Assembly: GCA_963971305.1 (NCBI GenBank)
Contig: CAXARO010001744.1
Location: 62,001-126,000, forward strand
Length of the DNA stretch: 64,000 nucleotides
Reading direction: 5' to 3'
From: Arcuatula senhousia
Lineage: Eukaryota > Mollusca > Bivalvia > Mytilida > Mytilidae
In this document: piece by piece, positions 1-11,599 of the stretch
How positions within the stretch are numbered: the stretch's first letter is position 1
Layout: every line of letters begins with the position of its first letter
Notes under the pieces: model-generated
Database searches by the model: none
What the model was told of the DNA's origin: nothing
Seen by the model: the letters and a program-made list of their open reading frames with translations, nothing else
Position numbers and translations under genes: made by a program

Positions 1-137
1 CTTTATTTTCGTAGGTTCAAGCCCATGTTATAATCATTTTACCGTCCTTTATCATACATTTAGCTTTGATACCTTTAGATTCTTCCGTGTGTAACAGCCG
101 TAAATTTACGAGTCATATCTAGGCAATGGACTTTTTT

Positions 138-225
138 TGCCATATCAAGCCCTCGCGTGCACAAAAGTGGGCAAATATGGCCATATCAAGACATCGCGTT
201 CACAAAAGTGGGCTAATATGCCATA
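138..225. repeat. Short 41-bp tandem repeat
   Basis: About two copies of a 41-bp unit beginning GCCATATCAAG and including CACAAAAGTGGGC, followed by a partial third. Lies in presumed intron or flank of the first lectin gene. Confidence 0.6.
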
Positions 226-316
226 TAAAGGTCTGGAGCCTCACTTTGAAATTTGACGTCACAGTATATTTATATCGTATGCTATTTATTTTTATTTGCT
301 TGCTGAAAATGGATTG

Positions 317-445
317 ACACAGGGTTTTCCATATCAGGTCCCATATCATTCCTCGACCCATATTAGGTCTCGCCTCTCGGCTACCGCCTCGACCTTATAT
401 GGGAGTCTCGGAATAATATGGGACTTGATATGGAAAACCCTGTGT
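317..445. repeat. Foldback / short MITE-like inverted repeat
   Basis: Arms of about 50 bases, starting ACACAGGGTTTTCCATATC and ending with its reverse complement, surround a ~30-base centre. Arms match with a few substitutions. No clear target duplication is seen. Confidence 0.65.
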
Positions 446-1019
446 AATAATCTATATGTAAACACAATATTCACATACATGTACAAGTAACAACTCATTA
501 TAAAAAAAATATTTTTTCCGACCATTGTATGCCCCAAAACTTTTGCATTCAAACAAATCGTCCCACTATGTCCCAAAATAGTTCTTCCCTTCATTCCTAA
601 AACAAAGTCTCTTTTTTTTCTTAAAAAAAAGCCGACCCTACCACAACTTCAAAAAATGACGAGCACGTGGTTTTTGGATACAGATTTCTAGAAATAAGAA
701 TTACAACAAAGTCTATACAAGACCCATCAGAGGCAATTTTGTGTTCATATATAAAGCCACTCAATTAATAACTTGCGTCAATAGTCCACAAATGTTCTAT
801 CAACTTAATATCTATAACTCTGATCCTTAGGCCTGAGCAAGTATTTGTACAGCTAACGACGTTCCTGTAAATAATGACCACCTACCATTGGTTGCCATTC
901 TATGACATTTTATCAGTTTGAAAGTATAATAAATAGAGCACCATATTGACAAGTAAAACCCCTTCTTTGTACTAACTTGATAAAAAAGTTTGGTAGTGAT
1001 ATTTTTTTTGTTATAACAG

Positions 1020-2103
1020 CAGGAAATGATGACACAACGAATTGCATAGCTATGTATTTTGACACAACAGTTAGTTATGCACGTCCAACAGATTGTACAG
1101 AACCAAACCTCAATTACATTTGTGAAACTGCGGTAAATATATGATAATCACTAATGTTCTTTGCTAAACCGTTTGTACTACAGTGTTTCAGTCAAATTAC
1201 TTCAGGTATGAACCTGTGATTTTGAATATTGTTAAATACTTTCAAAATCACATGTCTTTATTATTTTAAATGCATGGAAATTAGCTTTTCAATTGAATCC
1301 CCTGCTTTTTGTTTGGTTTTTTTTTGTTCGTCGCTGACATTGGTAACGGTCATCAGCTCAGCGTGTCAAATCTGGTAAAAGAGAACAAAATAAAAACCTA
1401 TGATAAACCAGCACATGATGTCATCCATATAATTTCTTAATTGAAGAAAACAGTTAAGAAGCAACCTAACCCTGTGTCACTTATTTGCCTACCAATCGTG
1501 GTGGTCTTTCCAGGAATAAATATATGTCAAACAAGCTCATGATCTGGAATTAGGAATCACTTGTGATAATATATATAAACTCCATAAGCTGGATCAGAGG
1601 GACTAACTCATATCAGTTTTTTAAAAAGGGAAAAAGTAATACGTAATGATTCAATAAACCAATTAAATTCTCAATTGTGCTTAAGCTGTTAATGCTAATG
1701 GGTTGTAATTTGTATCATACTTATTTGGTTGATGACTACACAGAAAAAAAAATACATCAGATTATTTACATATGTTTGAAAATCACAATGTGTTCATTAC
1801 GTTTAAAATGCTATTAATGTTTTCATACTGAATTAATCATAAGCAACACAATAAATAAGCTATAGCAAGCATAAACCGCTAATGGGGCACATGGGTTTAC
1901 TCTAGCTCGTAAAGACTTGGATTGAGTTGTTCATTACTATTCAGTTATTTTATGTGTTTTTTAATGTTGTTTGTTTCGTCATAGCTGAAAAGAAAATTTA
2001 ATTCAAACGTGGGTTCATATGCATCTAAAGAATTTGTCTTTCATTCAAAAATTAATCATTAATTCAACCTTTCTTCTGATTTTAGGATCCATGTGTACCA
2101 TAG
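1020..2103 (+). CDS. 3' end of a C-type lectin domain gene (partial, 2 exons)
   Basis: Two exons of a gene that begins left of the window. Exon 1020-1132 follows a pyrimidine-rich acceptor (ttataacag) and ends at donor GTAAAT. After two bases completing a split codon it reads 37 codons containing TNCIAMYF, PTDCTEP and LNYICE, the usual C-terminal half of a C-type lectin fold with its last cysteines. The last exon, 2086-2103, follows tttttctgattttag-type acceptor sequence and reads DPCVP then TAG; the phase-0 junction agrees on both sides. The WND calcium/sugar-binding tripeptide expected just before the penultimate cysteine is not present; the sequence there is PTD. The domain may therefore bind ligand without classical calcium-dependent sugar recognition, which is inference. 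Entry at phase 1 fits the exon structure of the second lectin gene at 40646-63325, suggesting paralogues. Confidence 0.8.
1340..1640 (-). mobile_element. Heavily decayed Penelope-like element relic
   Basis: Read on the minus strand, fragments align with the 3' part of the PLE copies at 9.2 and 22.5 kb: a 'cagcttatggagttta' segment near 1580-1600 and, near 1360-1430, the segment that follows the RT C-terminus in other copies ('gcgtgtcaaatc...', 'cctatgataaaccagca'). No reading frame survives. It sits in the last intron of the first lectin gene. Confidence 0.5.
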
Positions 2104-2144
2104 TGATGGAACCAAGTTATACACATAATTGATCATCAGATGAA

Positions 2145-2150
2145 AATAAA
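2145..2150 (+). promoter_or_regulatory. Poly(A) signal of the first lectin gene
   Basis: AATAAA lies 42 bases after the TAG stop at 2101-2103, giving a very short 3' UTR. Its position directly after a phase-consistent terminal exon supports the gene end. Confidence 0.7.
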
Positions 2151-2392
2151 GTTAACATTAATAAGTATTTTTATTGCCTTTAAAACAAAATGATAGCTTA
2201 TGGAACTTGTGATTCATCATAAGATCTGTTATACTTTATGTTTAGATAATCAAACAAAAATATAAATCACAGTTTGTGTCAATTGGAATGCCGATTTGTT
2301 GTTGAAAAATCTCTCCTCCGAAGGTGACAAATTTGTCAATGAGGAAATCAAGCATACTGCAAACTTGTTCCAGTGTGTAATCCTTGTTGCTT

Positions 2393-2570
2393 GATTTGGC
2401 TTCCTTGTTCGAACGTTTTGGTTTTTAGTACTTTTCGTTTTCAACAGTTTGTATTTGACCTTCCAATGTTTTGATTTAAATGCTACTGATGAGAGGTTAC
2501 TCCTTGAAATATCGATATATAGCATATCCAAATTTACCGTTTATACCCGCGTTTTGGTATTTGTAATTTT
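2393..2570 (-). repeat. Copy of the repeat duplicated at 43.8-44.46 kb
   Basis: From ggcttccttgttcgaacg to ttggtatttgtaat this stretch closely matches 43.9-44.07 and 44.28-44.46 kb. It abuts the PLE RT fragment at 2534-3025, so it may be the 3' segment of that element. Confidence 0.65.
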
Positions 2571-3025
2571 GTAACAAATTTTATCTTTGAGAGATGTTTT
2601 GGAAAGAATGTAGAGTTATAACCCAAAACAACAAAATTCCTAGAGTTTAAAAAGGCTTTTTCGAGAAGTTTTTTCAGGCGACATTTTAGTTTGTCGTGTG
2701 GCAAGGTAATGTATAAAGTTGAAAAATCCAACGTTTTCAAAGAATGAACCTTAGAAAATGATCTAGATTTAAAATGATCTAACAAATCTTTTGAGTTCTT
2801 CAAAGTCCACATATGGTTGATTCCACTACGATTATAAATAGTGTCGCAGTGTGCTTGTTGACCTTCTTTGACAGCAGACAAGATTTTAGTTAAATAAACG
2901 GACAGCTCTGTAGTTGAACATGATGAAGATCCAGCTATATACCTTTCTTTGTACCGATTTTTGTGAAGTTTAGGTATCCAGTACAAATATGGTAACTCTT
3001 TATGTTCCTCTAAATGCATGTACAT
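2534..3025 (-). mobile_element. PLE-type reverse transcriptase fragment (N-terminal RT motifs)
   Basis: A 163-codon open stretch carries the N-terminal signatures of Penelope-like RTs: LYWIPKLHKN, RYIAGSSSCST, INHMWTLKNS and the motif A region LDFSTLYITLPH. The catalytic motif C half is missing, and after about residue 135 the frame leaves the family. It is a truncated, non-functional copy on the opposite strand to the lectin genes. Confidence 0.75.
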
Positions 3026-3890
3026 GTAAATCAGTGCTTGGTCAGTAATACTTATGTTTTACATCATTAGTACATTAAAAATGGTCTGAAACAGATATTT
3101 AAGAACAACAATAACTGGACATACTTGAGTAAAAGTTTGGTTAAGAGTGGTTAAGATATTAAATTTTAAAGACAAGAATTCTGGCAGAGACTTCTACAGA
3201 CTTGATGTCACTGAACGGCTTTAGAAGACTGATTTTTTTAAAAAATTAATTGGCTATTAAATGCCCTTTCATATTAATTTGCAGCTAATAGATTGATTTA
3301 AATCTACTATAATCTTGCAAAAATATTTTAATTAATTAACTGCTGTTAAAGACTGTTCTGTTTAAACTGCTTATTTGTTATGATATAAATATTATGATTA
3401 ACAAACTTTTATATATAGACGTATATAAAAGCATAACATTGTTTTATTGATAATATGGACAGTCTGTCTGTCGTCGTCCTTGATTATTTTAAAATACTCT
3501 GATCTGAAACCAATGAACAAAATTGACTGGAAAATGTAAGGAATGATTGTAACAAAGCAAATAAGACATATACCAGAGAAATTGAAGATCACAATAGTTC
3601 TGACTTGGTATGGGCATTTAAAAGAAATGGTGGGTTAAACCATGTTTAATGGAACCACAACTGAAATAGTGGTTTTTTTCATGTTTTTGTGGTACAGAAT
3701 AAAACTATTGGGGATAGAAAAAAGTATTCGCCTGCTTAAACCAATAACTAAGCAAGCTCTACAAATTTTCCCATTTAGTAGAATTTCTAAACAACCAACC
3801 CCTAGGCTTTCTAGTGATAATGGTTCTGAAAAGTTCAAACGTAGTTTTTTCATGTTTTTGTCCTATAGAATGTAAACTATTGCAGATAGA

Positions 3891-4080
3891 GAAGCAGAGG
3901 TACCAATGGGGTATCCGAATATCAAAAGTCCAAAAGGGCAGAGACAAAACCAGTAAACACCAACAGGAACGGGACAAAAACAGACAACAGGTAAAACATG
4001 GAAACACAAAATAACTGAATATCAATCAACAACGGGCACTCCAGTCGAAACAAGAGTGAACTCAGGTGCTCCGGAAGTAA
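3891..4080 (-). mobile_element. PLE 3'-UTR fragment nested in element C
   Basis: Minus-strand match to the 3' untranslated tail of the PLE at 22.85-23.02 kb; the plus strand shows 'gtaccaatggggtatccg', 'ccaaaagggcagagacaaa' and 'gaactcaggtgctccgg'. Element C sequence resumes on both sides ('gcagatagagaa' left, 'cttgctcattaaattcc' right). Confidence 0.7.
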
Positions 4081-4176
4081 ACCTTGCTCATTAAATTCCA
4101 GAAAAGTCTTCATTTGTTCAGTTGTCCCCTTATAGGTGTTATAGCCCTTTTAAGGTAAAACATAGCGTGTTTTTTT

Positions 4177-4490
4177 ATGTTACCGGGGCGTCTGGTTATA
4201 ATGCAGAAAACCTGACCGCAAACCATAGTGTTGGGAAAACTGTCGCGTTACTTGCACTGCTGCAGGTCTCGGTAAGAGTACGATCCGTAGTATCCTAATG
4301 CAGGTGGCTAAATTGCTTGTCTCTACCCATCACTTCTTTTTTCAGTGGCAGTCAAAACTCTCCTCCCAAATTGTCTTTGTGTCCCCATTTTCTCCCAATT
4401 TCTCCTCTTCATCATCATCATTTCATTTTAAATTTATTGTATCATCCTTTCATGTTCACCTTCCAGATATGTCCGAAATCATGCTGTTTT
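4177..4490 (+). repeat. Interspersed repeat, second copy at 55.37-55.61 kb
   Basis: Shares 'aacctgaccgcaaaccatag', 'tggcagtcaaaa', 'tgtccccatt' and a 'tcatcatcatttcat' tract with 55365-55610. No TIR or coding capacity is visible; it could be a SINE or MITE remnant. Confidence 0.6.
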
Positions 4491-4945
4491 AAAATTAAAG
4501 CTATGACTTAGATTAACTAAATTTGCCCAATACAATGGAATCTTTTGCAGATACAGAAAAGCTGTTACTTGTTCAAACTTTTAGCCAATTAAATTGTACA
4601 AAGGTCAAAAAAGCGTTTTCATGCTTTTGCTCTAAAAATGGAAAATATTGTAGATAGTGAAAAGCTGAAGCTTTCTTAAACATTCAGCTCATTAAATTCT
4701 ACAAAAGTATTCATTGGATCAAAATTGTCAGATGACCTCTAATAAGAGCCATGGTCATTTGAGATCAAAATTAGCGTTTTTTACTTGTTTTTGCTTTATA
4801 AAATGAAAATTTATCCTTGCATTCATTAAGTTCTACAAATGTTGCCATTTATTCGTCGTTGTCAGATGAGCCCTAAATGAAGGCATTTAAGGTTAAGGAC
4901 TAGGTGAGTTATTCAAGCTCCTGTGTGCCTCTTGTTTGAGAATAT

Positions 4946-6020
4946 TCCAGTTGTCTATTTTAAAATCAATTAAAGACTCAAGATGTTTCTATTTAACTGA
5001 ACATGGTATTTAACCTTCATGTTTGAATTTACCTCCATGCTCCATTTTTTGGGGACCAATTACTTTTCTTTTAATACCTTTCGTTGTGGACCTCCCAAAT
5101 AATTCAAATGATGCCAATGAATGGTTGCATATACAATTTCAAAATTAGAATAAACCGGTCTGTTGATATAGCTTTGGTTTTATTTCGGATCAAATTGAGC
5201 CAATAGTAAGTATTCCTTTTTGTTAGCCTTTATTATTGCGGTATAAAAATGCATTATCTTCCAGTAAAAGCTAAAAAAATTTCAAAATCAAACAAACTTG
5301 TCAGATATTTACTTCTTTTTTTGTAGAATTAAAATTACAAAAAAAAGGTCTAGGCAATACATTTTGCTTTGTCTATTTTTCACTTACTATAAAGCTAAAG
5401 ATAAAAATTGCCAATCACCAAACAAATATGAAAAACACAGAATAAAAGGATCAAAATATGAAAAACTGAAATCCAAATTATGATTAGAGATCCACTTATC
5501 CTAAGGGTAAGAAGAAACCTGAGAGTTTTCTCAATTTGAAATCAAACGAATAAACTCATTGTTGTATAATGTGAGTTGTAATGGTTTAACTTTTTTACCC
5601 TAAAATTCTCTCTCGTGTTGATAGTTCTAAGGAATTCTTCAAATACTAAGTAAAAAAATGCAGAAACTTTCTTATTATTTATTCAAGTTTTCATCTGATG
5701 ATGTTTCATTTAGCTCTACCATTTGCACATGGATTCTGAAAAAGAAAACATGGAATTATCTTAAACCAGTTAGGAGTACATTTGCCTTGCTACATCTTTT
5801 CTTCTTGAACATCTGGGATTGATCATCTCAGATCACATCGGTAGTTTTGTTGCCATTTATTTTTATAATAATTTGGTTATTATATATCTCATTAATTTAA
5901 AAAAAAGATTTCCTTTGGTACACATGAAATATTTGTTTTGCCATGAGGCTATTTACACAAAAAGTCGAAATGTAATCTTTTTCGTAGTTGTTTTAGTCAT
6001 TCGTAATCCTTGGATTTACG
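4946..6020. other. Gene-free AT-rich stretch
   Basis: No exon-like reading frame with usable splice sites, no RNA gene and no convincing repeat of the other families was seen. Confidence 0.5.
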
Positions 6021-6149
6021 CTTAATGTACCGACCTAATTTTTTAGGGTAAGATTTTTTTTTGCATCTTACCATGAGGAATATAAATGGTTTTAGGGTGG
6101 GGATCTTAATGGTTTTCAAGATATTAGGTATTTTGTCTTTTGAGGGAGT

Positions 6150-6970
6150 GGGGCATGACTCCTACGACAAGTAGATCCTGAGGTGTTGATCACTTTTGCT
6201 TTTTTATCACAATTTAAAAAATGTCACAGTTTTTCAGTTATTTGTAAGAACATACAATTTACCCCTATATATGTTTTAATGTAGACACGGCGGCCATGTT
6301 TTACAACCAATTCAGTTCTATACACCTAATGTTAATAACATAATAAAGCAATATACTAAGTTTTGTTTCAATTGGAATTAAGATGTCAGAGGAGTAAATG
6401 TTTTCAATGTACTGAGGAAAGCTGTGAAAGTGGTCAATTTTGAAATTGTAAGAGGAATAACTCCTAAAAGGAAAAGGTCCTACAACTTAGACAATGCATG
6501 TTTTGTAGTTCTTGATGTGCCTAACAATATGTGATTTAAATGCTCAATATCTTATAAAGTTATATAAAAAATTAGCTTAACAAGTGCAATTTTTTCAAAA
6601 AGTAACTCTTCAATGGGTTGTTGGATCTTATTCTAAAATTCACGGCAGGTAGATCTTGAGGTGCTGATCACTTTTATCCTATCAAAGAATTTTGATATCT
6701 GTAGCTGTTTTTAAGTTATTTGCAAAAACAAAACCCTGCAATTTACCCCTTATGTTCTATTTTTAGCCACGGCGGCCATGTTTTACGACAAATACAAAAA
6801 ACCCACATCAGTTCTAAGCACCTAACTTACTATAAAAACATATTTAGTTTGGCTGCAATTGAAATTATGGTGTCAGAGGAGTAAACGTTTTAAAAAGTGT
6901 ACAGACGACGGACGACAGACACCAAAAGATGATAATAGCTCACCTGGCCCTTCGGTTCAGGTGAGTTAAA
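6150..6970 (+). repeat. Two ~485-bp spaced repeat units ending in a terminal hairpin
   Basis: Segments 6168-6403 and 6650-6893 match: both run from 'gtagatc.tgaggtg.tgatc' through 'cacggcggccatgtttta' to 'tgtcagaggagtaaa'. The end at 6941-6966 is a hairpin, CTCACCTG ... CAGGTGAG, after a 'gacgacggacgacagac' tract. A related stretch (33.73-33.80 kb) lies inside the Mutator-like element. Confidence 0.65.
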
Positions 6971-7787
6971 TACAATGAATCGTTAATACATGTTAAAGTG
7001 ATATAAAAGATAACAAAAGTAAAGATTCGAGGTTCTGAATCACTTTGGATATGATAAGAAGATGGAAGACATCAAATAAAGTACTTGCTTATCGGTATAA
7101 ACTACCTTTTTATAAACATAAATAGTTGGTGATCAATAGAACTTTTGGCAACACAAAGGGCTCAAACGCAACGAAAACATCTTACTTTTAAGCGAATCGG
7201 TGTCAATGTTTTTTGGATAAGAAAACGTGGAATGTATTTTGAAAATTAAAAACAAACATTGTATAACTGGTTTCAAATGCTGCTCCTAGATAAATTGTTC
7301 TGGTGTGAGATGTCACGATGATTAGTCAGTAGATATCAAAGAAAAACATTAAGAGCTTAATTTAGTACTAAAATAGGCAATGTTGTTGACCTTGTCGAAC
7401 TAAGTTTTTTATATAGAAAGATGAACCTTTATCGCGTACCTAGCCTTTTAGCTTTAACGGAATCTTCTATGAACTCTATAAAGGATAATTTGACAGCTTA
7501 AATCAATGAAGATTTGATAGAGCTCATACAATGTTTAAGGTTTAAGCAAGCAACATGTTTTTACTATCTGCAACAGTTGTCATTCCCTAGGGCCAAACAT
7601 AAATGTTTTTTTTTTACCTTTCAATGGACCATAACCCTCATTAGGGGTCTTCTGACAACCTCGACCCATTTGGGACTTTTATAGAGCTCAATGAGCTTCA
7701 TATTGAGGCATGCAATTGCTTTTCTTTATCTGGAATAGCTTTCATTCTATAGGGCAATAAATGACGACAAGAGTTCACACTAAAGTA

Positions 7788-8765
7788 TGTCTCGCCTGCC
7801 GGCACCATCAGAAACAATTCTTCATTCCACTATATTTTGATTTACATGGATTTTTAGTTTCTGAGATCAAAAGATGTGTAAACATTGCAAATATATGCAA
7901 TTGAAATAATCAAGGTCACTCAACCGGAAAATCAAGGTCAAGGTCAAAAGATGAGGATGTAACTGTGCTAAGCTACTGCTGGGGCATATGCATACAAAGT
8001 TTCATCAACCTAGGACTAATAGTTCTTGAGATATGGAGGTGCTCGCAAAACTTTTCCGTTGCTATTATATGTATTGAAAATTGTCAATGTCACTCAACCG
8101 GAAAATCAAGGTCAAGGTCAAAAGATGGGGATGCACATGTGCTAAGCTACTACTGGGGCATATGCATACCAAGTTTCATCAACCTAAGACCTATAGTTCT
8201 TGAGATATGGAGGTGCTCGCAAAACTTTTCCATTGCTATTATATGTATTGAAAATTGTCAAAGTCATTCAACCGGGAAATCAAGGTCAAGGTCAAAAGAT
8301 GGGGATGCAACTGTGCTAAGCTACTATTGGGGCATATTCATACCAAGTTTCATCAACGTAGGACCTATAGTTCTTGAGATATGGAGGTGCTCGCAAAAAC
8401 TTTTCCGTTGCTATTATATGTATTGAAAATTGTCAAAGTCACTCAACCGGAAAATCAAGGTCAAAGTCGAAAGATGTGGATGCAACTACGGTAAGCTACT
8501 ACTGGGGCATATTCATACCAAGTTTCATCAATCTAGGACCTATAGTTCTTGAGATATGGAGGTGCTCGCAAAACTTTTCCATTGCTATTATAGGTATTGA
8601 AAATTGTAAAAGTCACTCAACCGGAAAATCAAGGTCAAGGTCAAAATATGGGGATGCAACTGTTATGGAGGTGCTCATAAAACTTTTCCAAAAAGTTAAC
8701 GCCGCCGCCGCCGCCGCCGCCGGTAAAGTAAACCTATGTCCCGCTCTGCTTCGCAGGCGAGACAA
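7788..8765 (+). mobile_element. Pearl-like non-autonomous element with 174-bp tandem core
   Basis: Ends carry inverted 11-mers, GTCTCGCCTGC near 7789 and GCAGGCGAGAC near 8753. The core is a 174-bp unit in about 4.4 copies (unit anchors at 7921, 8095, 8269, 8444, 8618), followed by a (GCC)n tract at 8701-8722. Tandem cores plus a microsatellite near one end resemble the pearl elements of bivalves, which have been linked to Helentrons; that assignment is inference. The left end (to 7935) has a partial match at 31622-31810, and a core fragment lies reversed at 55.78-56.0 kb. Because 174 is divisible by 3, the array stays open in one frame and mimics a repetitive protein. Confidence 0.65.
7917..8690 (+). 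repeat. 174-bp minisatellite core (about 4.4 units)
   Basis: Spacing of the 'caaccggaaaatcaaggtca' anchor is 174, 174, 175 and 174 bases. Units differ by a few substitutions; the last is cut after about 50 bases and rejoins the 'atggaggtgctc' segment. Confidence 0.85.
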
Positions 8766-8981
8766 AAACGCTATTTACCTTGAAAGGGTCATAACCTCTA
8801 TAAAGAATCATTTGACAACTTTGACACAATGGAGACTTTTGTAGAGCTTTTGATCCTGAACAAGGAAGGTCACACAAGATTTTCTCTCTCTTTCTTTTAC
8901 TTTTTAATTTACACACCAAAAAAATTATCTGACCACCTGGGCTATTTTTAGCAACAGCGGTTATGATTTTGACGGATCAAA

Positions 8982-9490
8982 GCAGCAAAAGTACCAATGG
9001 GGCAATCGATTGTCAAAGTCCAAAAGGGCAGAGACAAAACCAGTAAAACAAACAAGGACAAGACGAAAAAAACAGACAACATATAAAACACGGAAACACA
9101 AAAACTACTGAATATCAATTAACAACACGAACTCTAGTCGTAAGGAGATTGATTTCAGGCGCTTTGAAGAGTAAGCGGTTCCTGCCTCCTCTAGTACACC
9201 CGTCACGCTGCCAATATCTAATTCAGTGTGTCAAATCCGATACCGGAAGACAAAACAAAACCCTATGACAAACCAACATCTGCACTCAGCTGAGAGATGG
9301 AGAACCAATATTTGTCTGTGAGTGCATGGTGTTTACCGCAAAATTCCATGAGTGACGAGAGCAACCGAGGAGCAACATAACCTTGTGATAACAATATTTG
9401 TATCAAACGTGACGATCTGTCGAGGAAATCGATGTTATCCCGGCAAGTTCTGGTGTAACGAATCAATTGTGATACGTAAACTCCATTAGT
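8982..9490 (-). mobile_element. 5'-truncated PLE copy with 5-bp flanking repeat
   Basis: The minus strand encodes the PLE C-terminal RT region (LLSQGYVAPRLLSSL, followed by a degenerate KHHALTDKY-type segment) and then the family's 3' tail, which ends in 'tttgctgc' at 8982. TCAAA occurs at 8977-8981 and again at 9491-9495, a likely target duplication. Element C sequence continues on both sides. Confidence 0.7.
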
Positions 9491-9904
9491 TCAAAAAATC
9501 GAATACAAATTTGTGCACGACACCCAAAGAAGTAATCATACCAAGTTTCATCACACTTTATCCAGTATTTTCAGAGAAGATTCTAAAAAAACTGTTAATG
9601 GACAATAGACGATATATGACGCCGACGACAACAGACGCCAAGTTGTGGCAATAGCTCACCTTGACATTTGGGTGCATTTAATTGATTGTTGGGGCGGGTC
9701 ATTGTTGGCAAACAAATGTGTAAGACACAATTCTTAAATAAGAGACATTTAATTCAACAGAACTTGTAAAATCATTTTCTTATCATGGTTTTATTCTACG
9801 GGAATTAAAGGTAATAACAAAATTACTGAACTTTGAGGATCAATCTTAATGTCCAAGAGAAAAGACAAAACATGGAAGACCACCGGAATAGTTTTAGATC
9901 GCAA

Positions 9905-9995
9905 TGGTCATGACTTGGTACAGGCATTTCAAATGAAATGGTGGGTTAAACTAGGTTTTAAGGCGCGCCAAACCTCCCTCTTCCTGGAACCGGCA
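9905..9995 (+). repeat. Interspersed repeat with GGTGGGTTAAAC / GCGCCAAACCTCCC
   Basis: Contains 'tggtacaggcatttcaaatg', 'ggtgggttaaac' and 'cgcgccaaacctccctctt'. Related copies: 3601-3650 (+), 46696-46780 (-) and 53590-53660 (+). The short conserved core suggests an abundant dispersed family of unknown class. Confidence 0.55.
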
Positions 9996-11290
9996 GATAC
10001 ACAACGCAAGACTGTTTTGAAGACATAATAGGGATAATATGATGATCATCTCAGTACAAAAATCAGCAAAACACTTATCAAAACAATCACTAACCAATAC
10101 ATTCAACCTAGTTTTGAATTTTTTTCCGCCAGTGACTGATAACAAAGGAAAATATTTTTAGGGACCGTTTCATTGACTATATTGTTTTTCAAATTTTCTT
10201 TGCATTATATCACCTTAAAAGCTAAGGAATGTATTGAAATGTAAAAATAAGTTTTTTGGTCAATGTTACATGTAAATGTCAATATAACCGTACCCCTACC
10301 AAGTCCAATAGAAGCTATTCTAAATACCAAGCATGATAAATTTCAAAATTATGATAGCGGTGCCAATAAAAATGTCACTGCACTCATGACTATTAAAGAT
10401 TTGAGCAATTTTTAAAACATAATAATATAAGCCCTATATGAAGAGTATGGTGTTAAACCTCTGAAGAAACTGTTAAGTATTCGAAAACTAACCAGAATGC
10501 ATTCTTTTAGAGAGAAAACTGCAGAAAAATGCGGCGTCAAAATAAAAGGACAAACTGATAATAAAATGTAAACACTGTTACCAGTCGCGATGTTTCCCGG
10601 CTCAGGTTTTGTGTATTTGACCATCGTATCACTCAGAGAATACCCGGTAATCGTATTATCGTAAAATTGCATTTTGTCATAATTTTTTTTCGATTATTTA
10701 AATTTAATAGTACACCAAAATTTGCTTTCTGTCATACAGTTCTATCAATGATTTACATTTGATAGTACACCGAAAATGTAATTTTCATATTTATTTTTTT
10801 GAAATTATATAGAGCAATCGACAACGTAATTTCTTAAATGTCCCGCGTTAAAAATTGTGTCCGAACTTACATATACGGAATACATGTCCTGCAAGAATGG
10901 AAAAAATATGGGGGTCTGCTTTCACCTTATTTTTATTAGGAACTAAATCATTACTAAATTTTATAGAATTGGTACCAGTATACTGTACAAAGACTAGTTT
11001 TTTTCTATCAATAATTTATTTTCTCTCTTTTAACGCTGCTTGAACTCTTCTGGTATCAAATGATTTGTCACAACTAATATTCTTACACATTCCAAGTCAG
11101 AAATCCGAAATGCATATTCAAAGGATAAATCAAACTAGTTTTCTTGGCAAATTCCTTAATAATTTTTGATATAGTTCAGATATTTCTCTTTTTTTTTTAG
11201 TTTTCAATGTAGAAAAAGTGCCGAATATTGCTAACATTATGCAAAAACATGCCCCATACAATGTCTGAAAGGTCCATTAATTGACAAAAC
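9996..11290. other. Gene-free AT-rich stretch
   Basis: No splice-supported exon, RNA gene or multi-copy repeat was recognised. Short frames lack any recognisable motif. Confidence 0.45.
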
Positions 11291-11294
11291 AGGA

Positions 11295-11385
11295 GTAGTG
11301 GGGTGCCGGGGTCACTCAGAAAACATTAATACAGATCTCAAGTTTTGGATTCTTTATTTTATCCAGTTTGAATCAAAACCAGGAA
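11295..11385 (+). repeat. 91-bp direct repeat, partner at 25198-25287
   Basis: Both copies start GTAGTGGGGTGCCGGGG and end 'aatcaaaaccagga' with few differences. They lie ~13.9 kb apart on either side of the gypsy/PLE cluster. Too short and too far from the element ends to be called LTRs. Confidence 0.7.
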
Positions 11386-11599
11386 GAAATCCATGTAATA
11401 ACAGTATAAATACTTGTAATAACATTACATGCAACATGCTAAAACTGTTTAATAACAAAAATCAAATAAACGAATACCATAGTCGTTTTATGTTATAAAT
11501 GTGTTAAAATGAAAAGTACCAAGTTTTAGTATATGCCCTCAAAATATGCGGTCATATATTTTGACATTTATTCCACTCTCAATATAAAGGTCAAACATC

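Larger units (their letters stand above)
3640..4945 (+). repeat. Element C copy with nested insertions
   Basis: Diverged units of about 155 bases share 'cctatagaatgaaaactatt', 'gcagatagagaaaagctg', 'gctcattta' and 'tgacccctta' with arrays at 32.3-32.9 and 35.6-36.5 kb. The copy ends near 4900-4945 with a tail also seen at 35147-35180 ('aggtgag', 'gcctcttgttt'). A PLE 3' fragment (3891-4080) and another repeat (4177-4490) interrupt it. Confidence 0.6.
7540..9680 (-). repeat. Element C copy interrupted by a tandem-core element and a PLE
   Basis: Element C units on the minus strand are at 7590-7770 and 8757-8976; the terminal part, with 'accaagtttcatcacactt' and a 'gccgacgacaacagacgcc' tract, is at 9505-9665. 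Comparison with the uninterrupted copy at 36.58-36.78 kb shows that 8982-9490 is an insertion, and 7788-8765 separates the units. At least three layers of insertion are visible. Confidence 0.6.

Noticed and set aside
7965..8844. Two overlapping 153- and 156-codon frames with a repeated ICIENCQSHSTGKSRSRSKD block
   Set aside because: They are read from the 174-bp minisatellite, whose length is divisible by three; codons show no constraint and no splice or start context.
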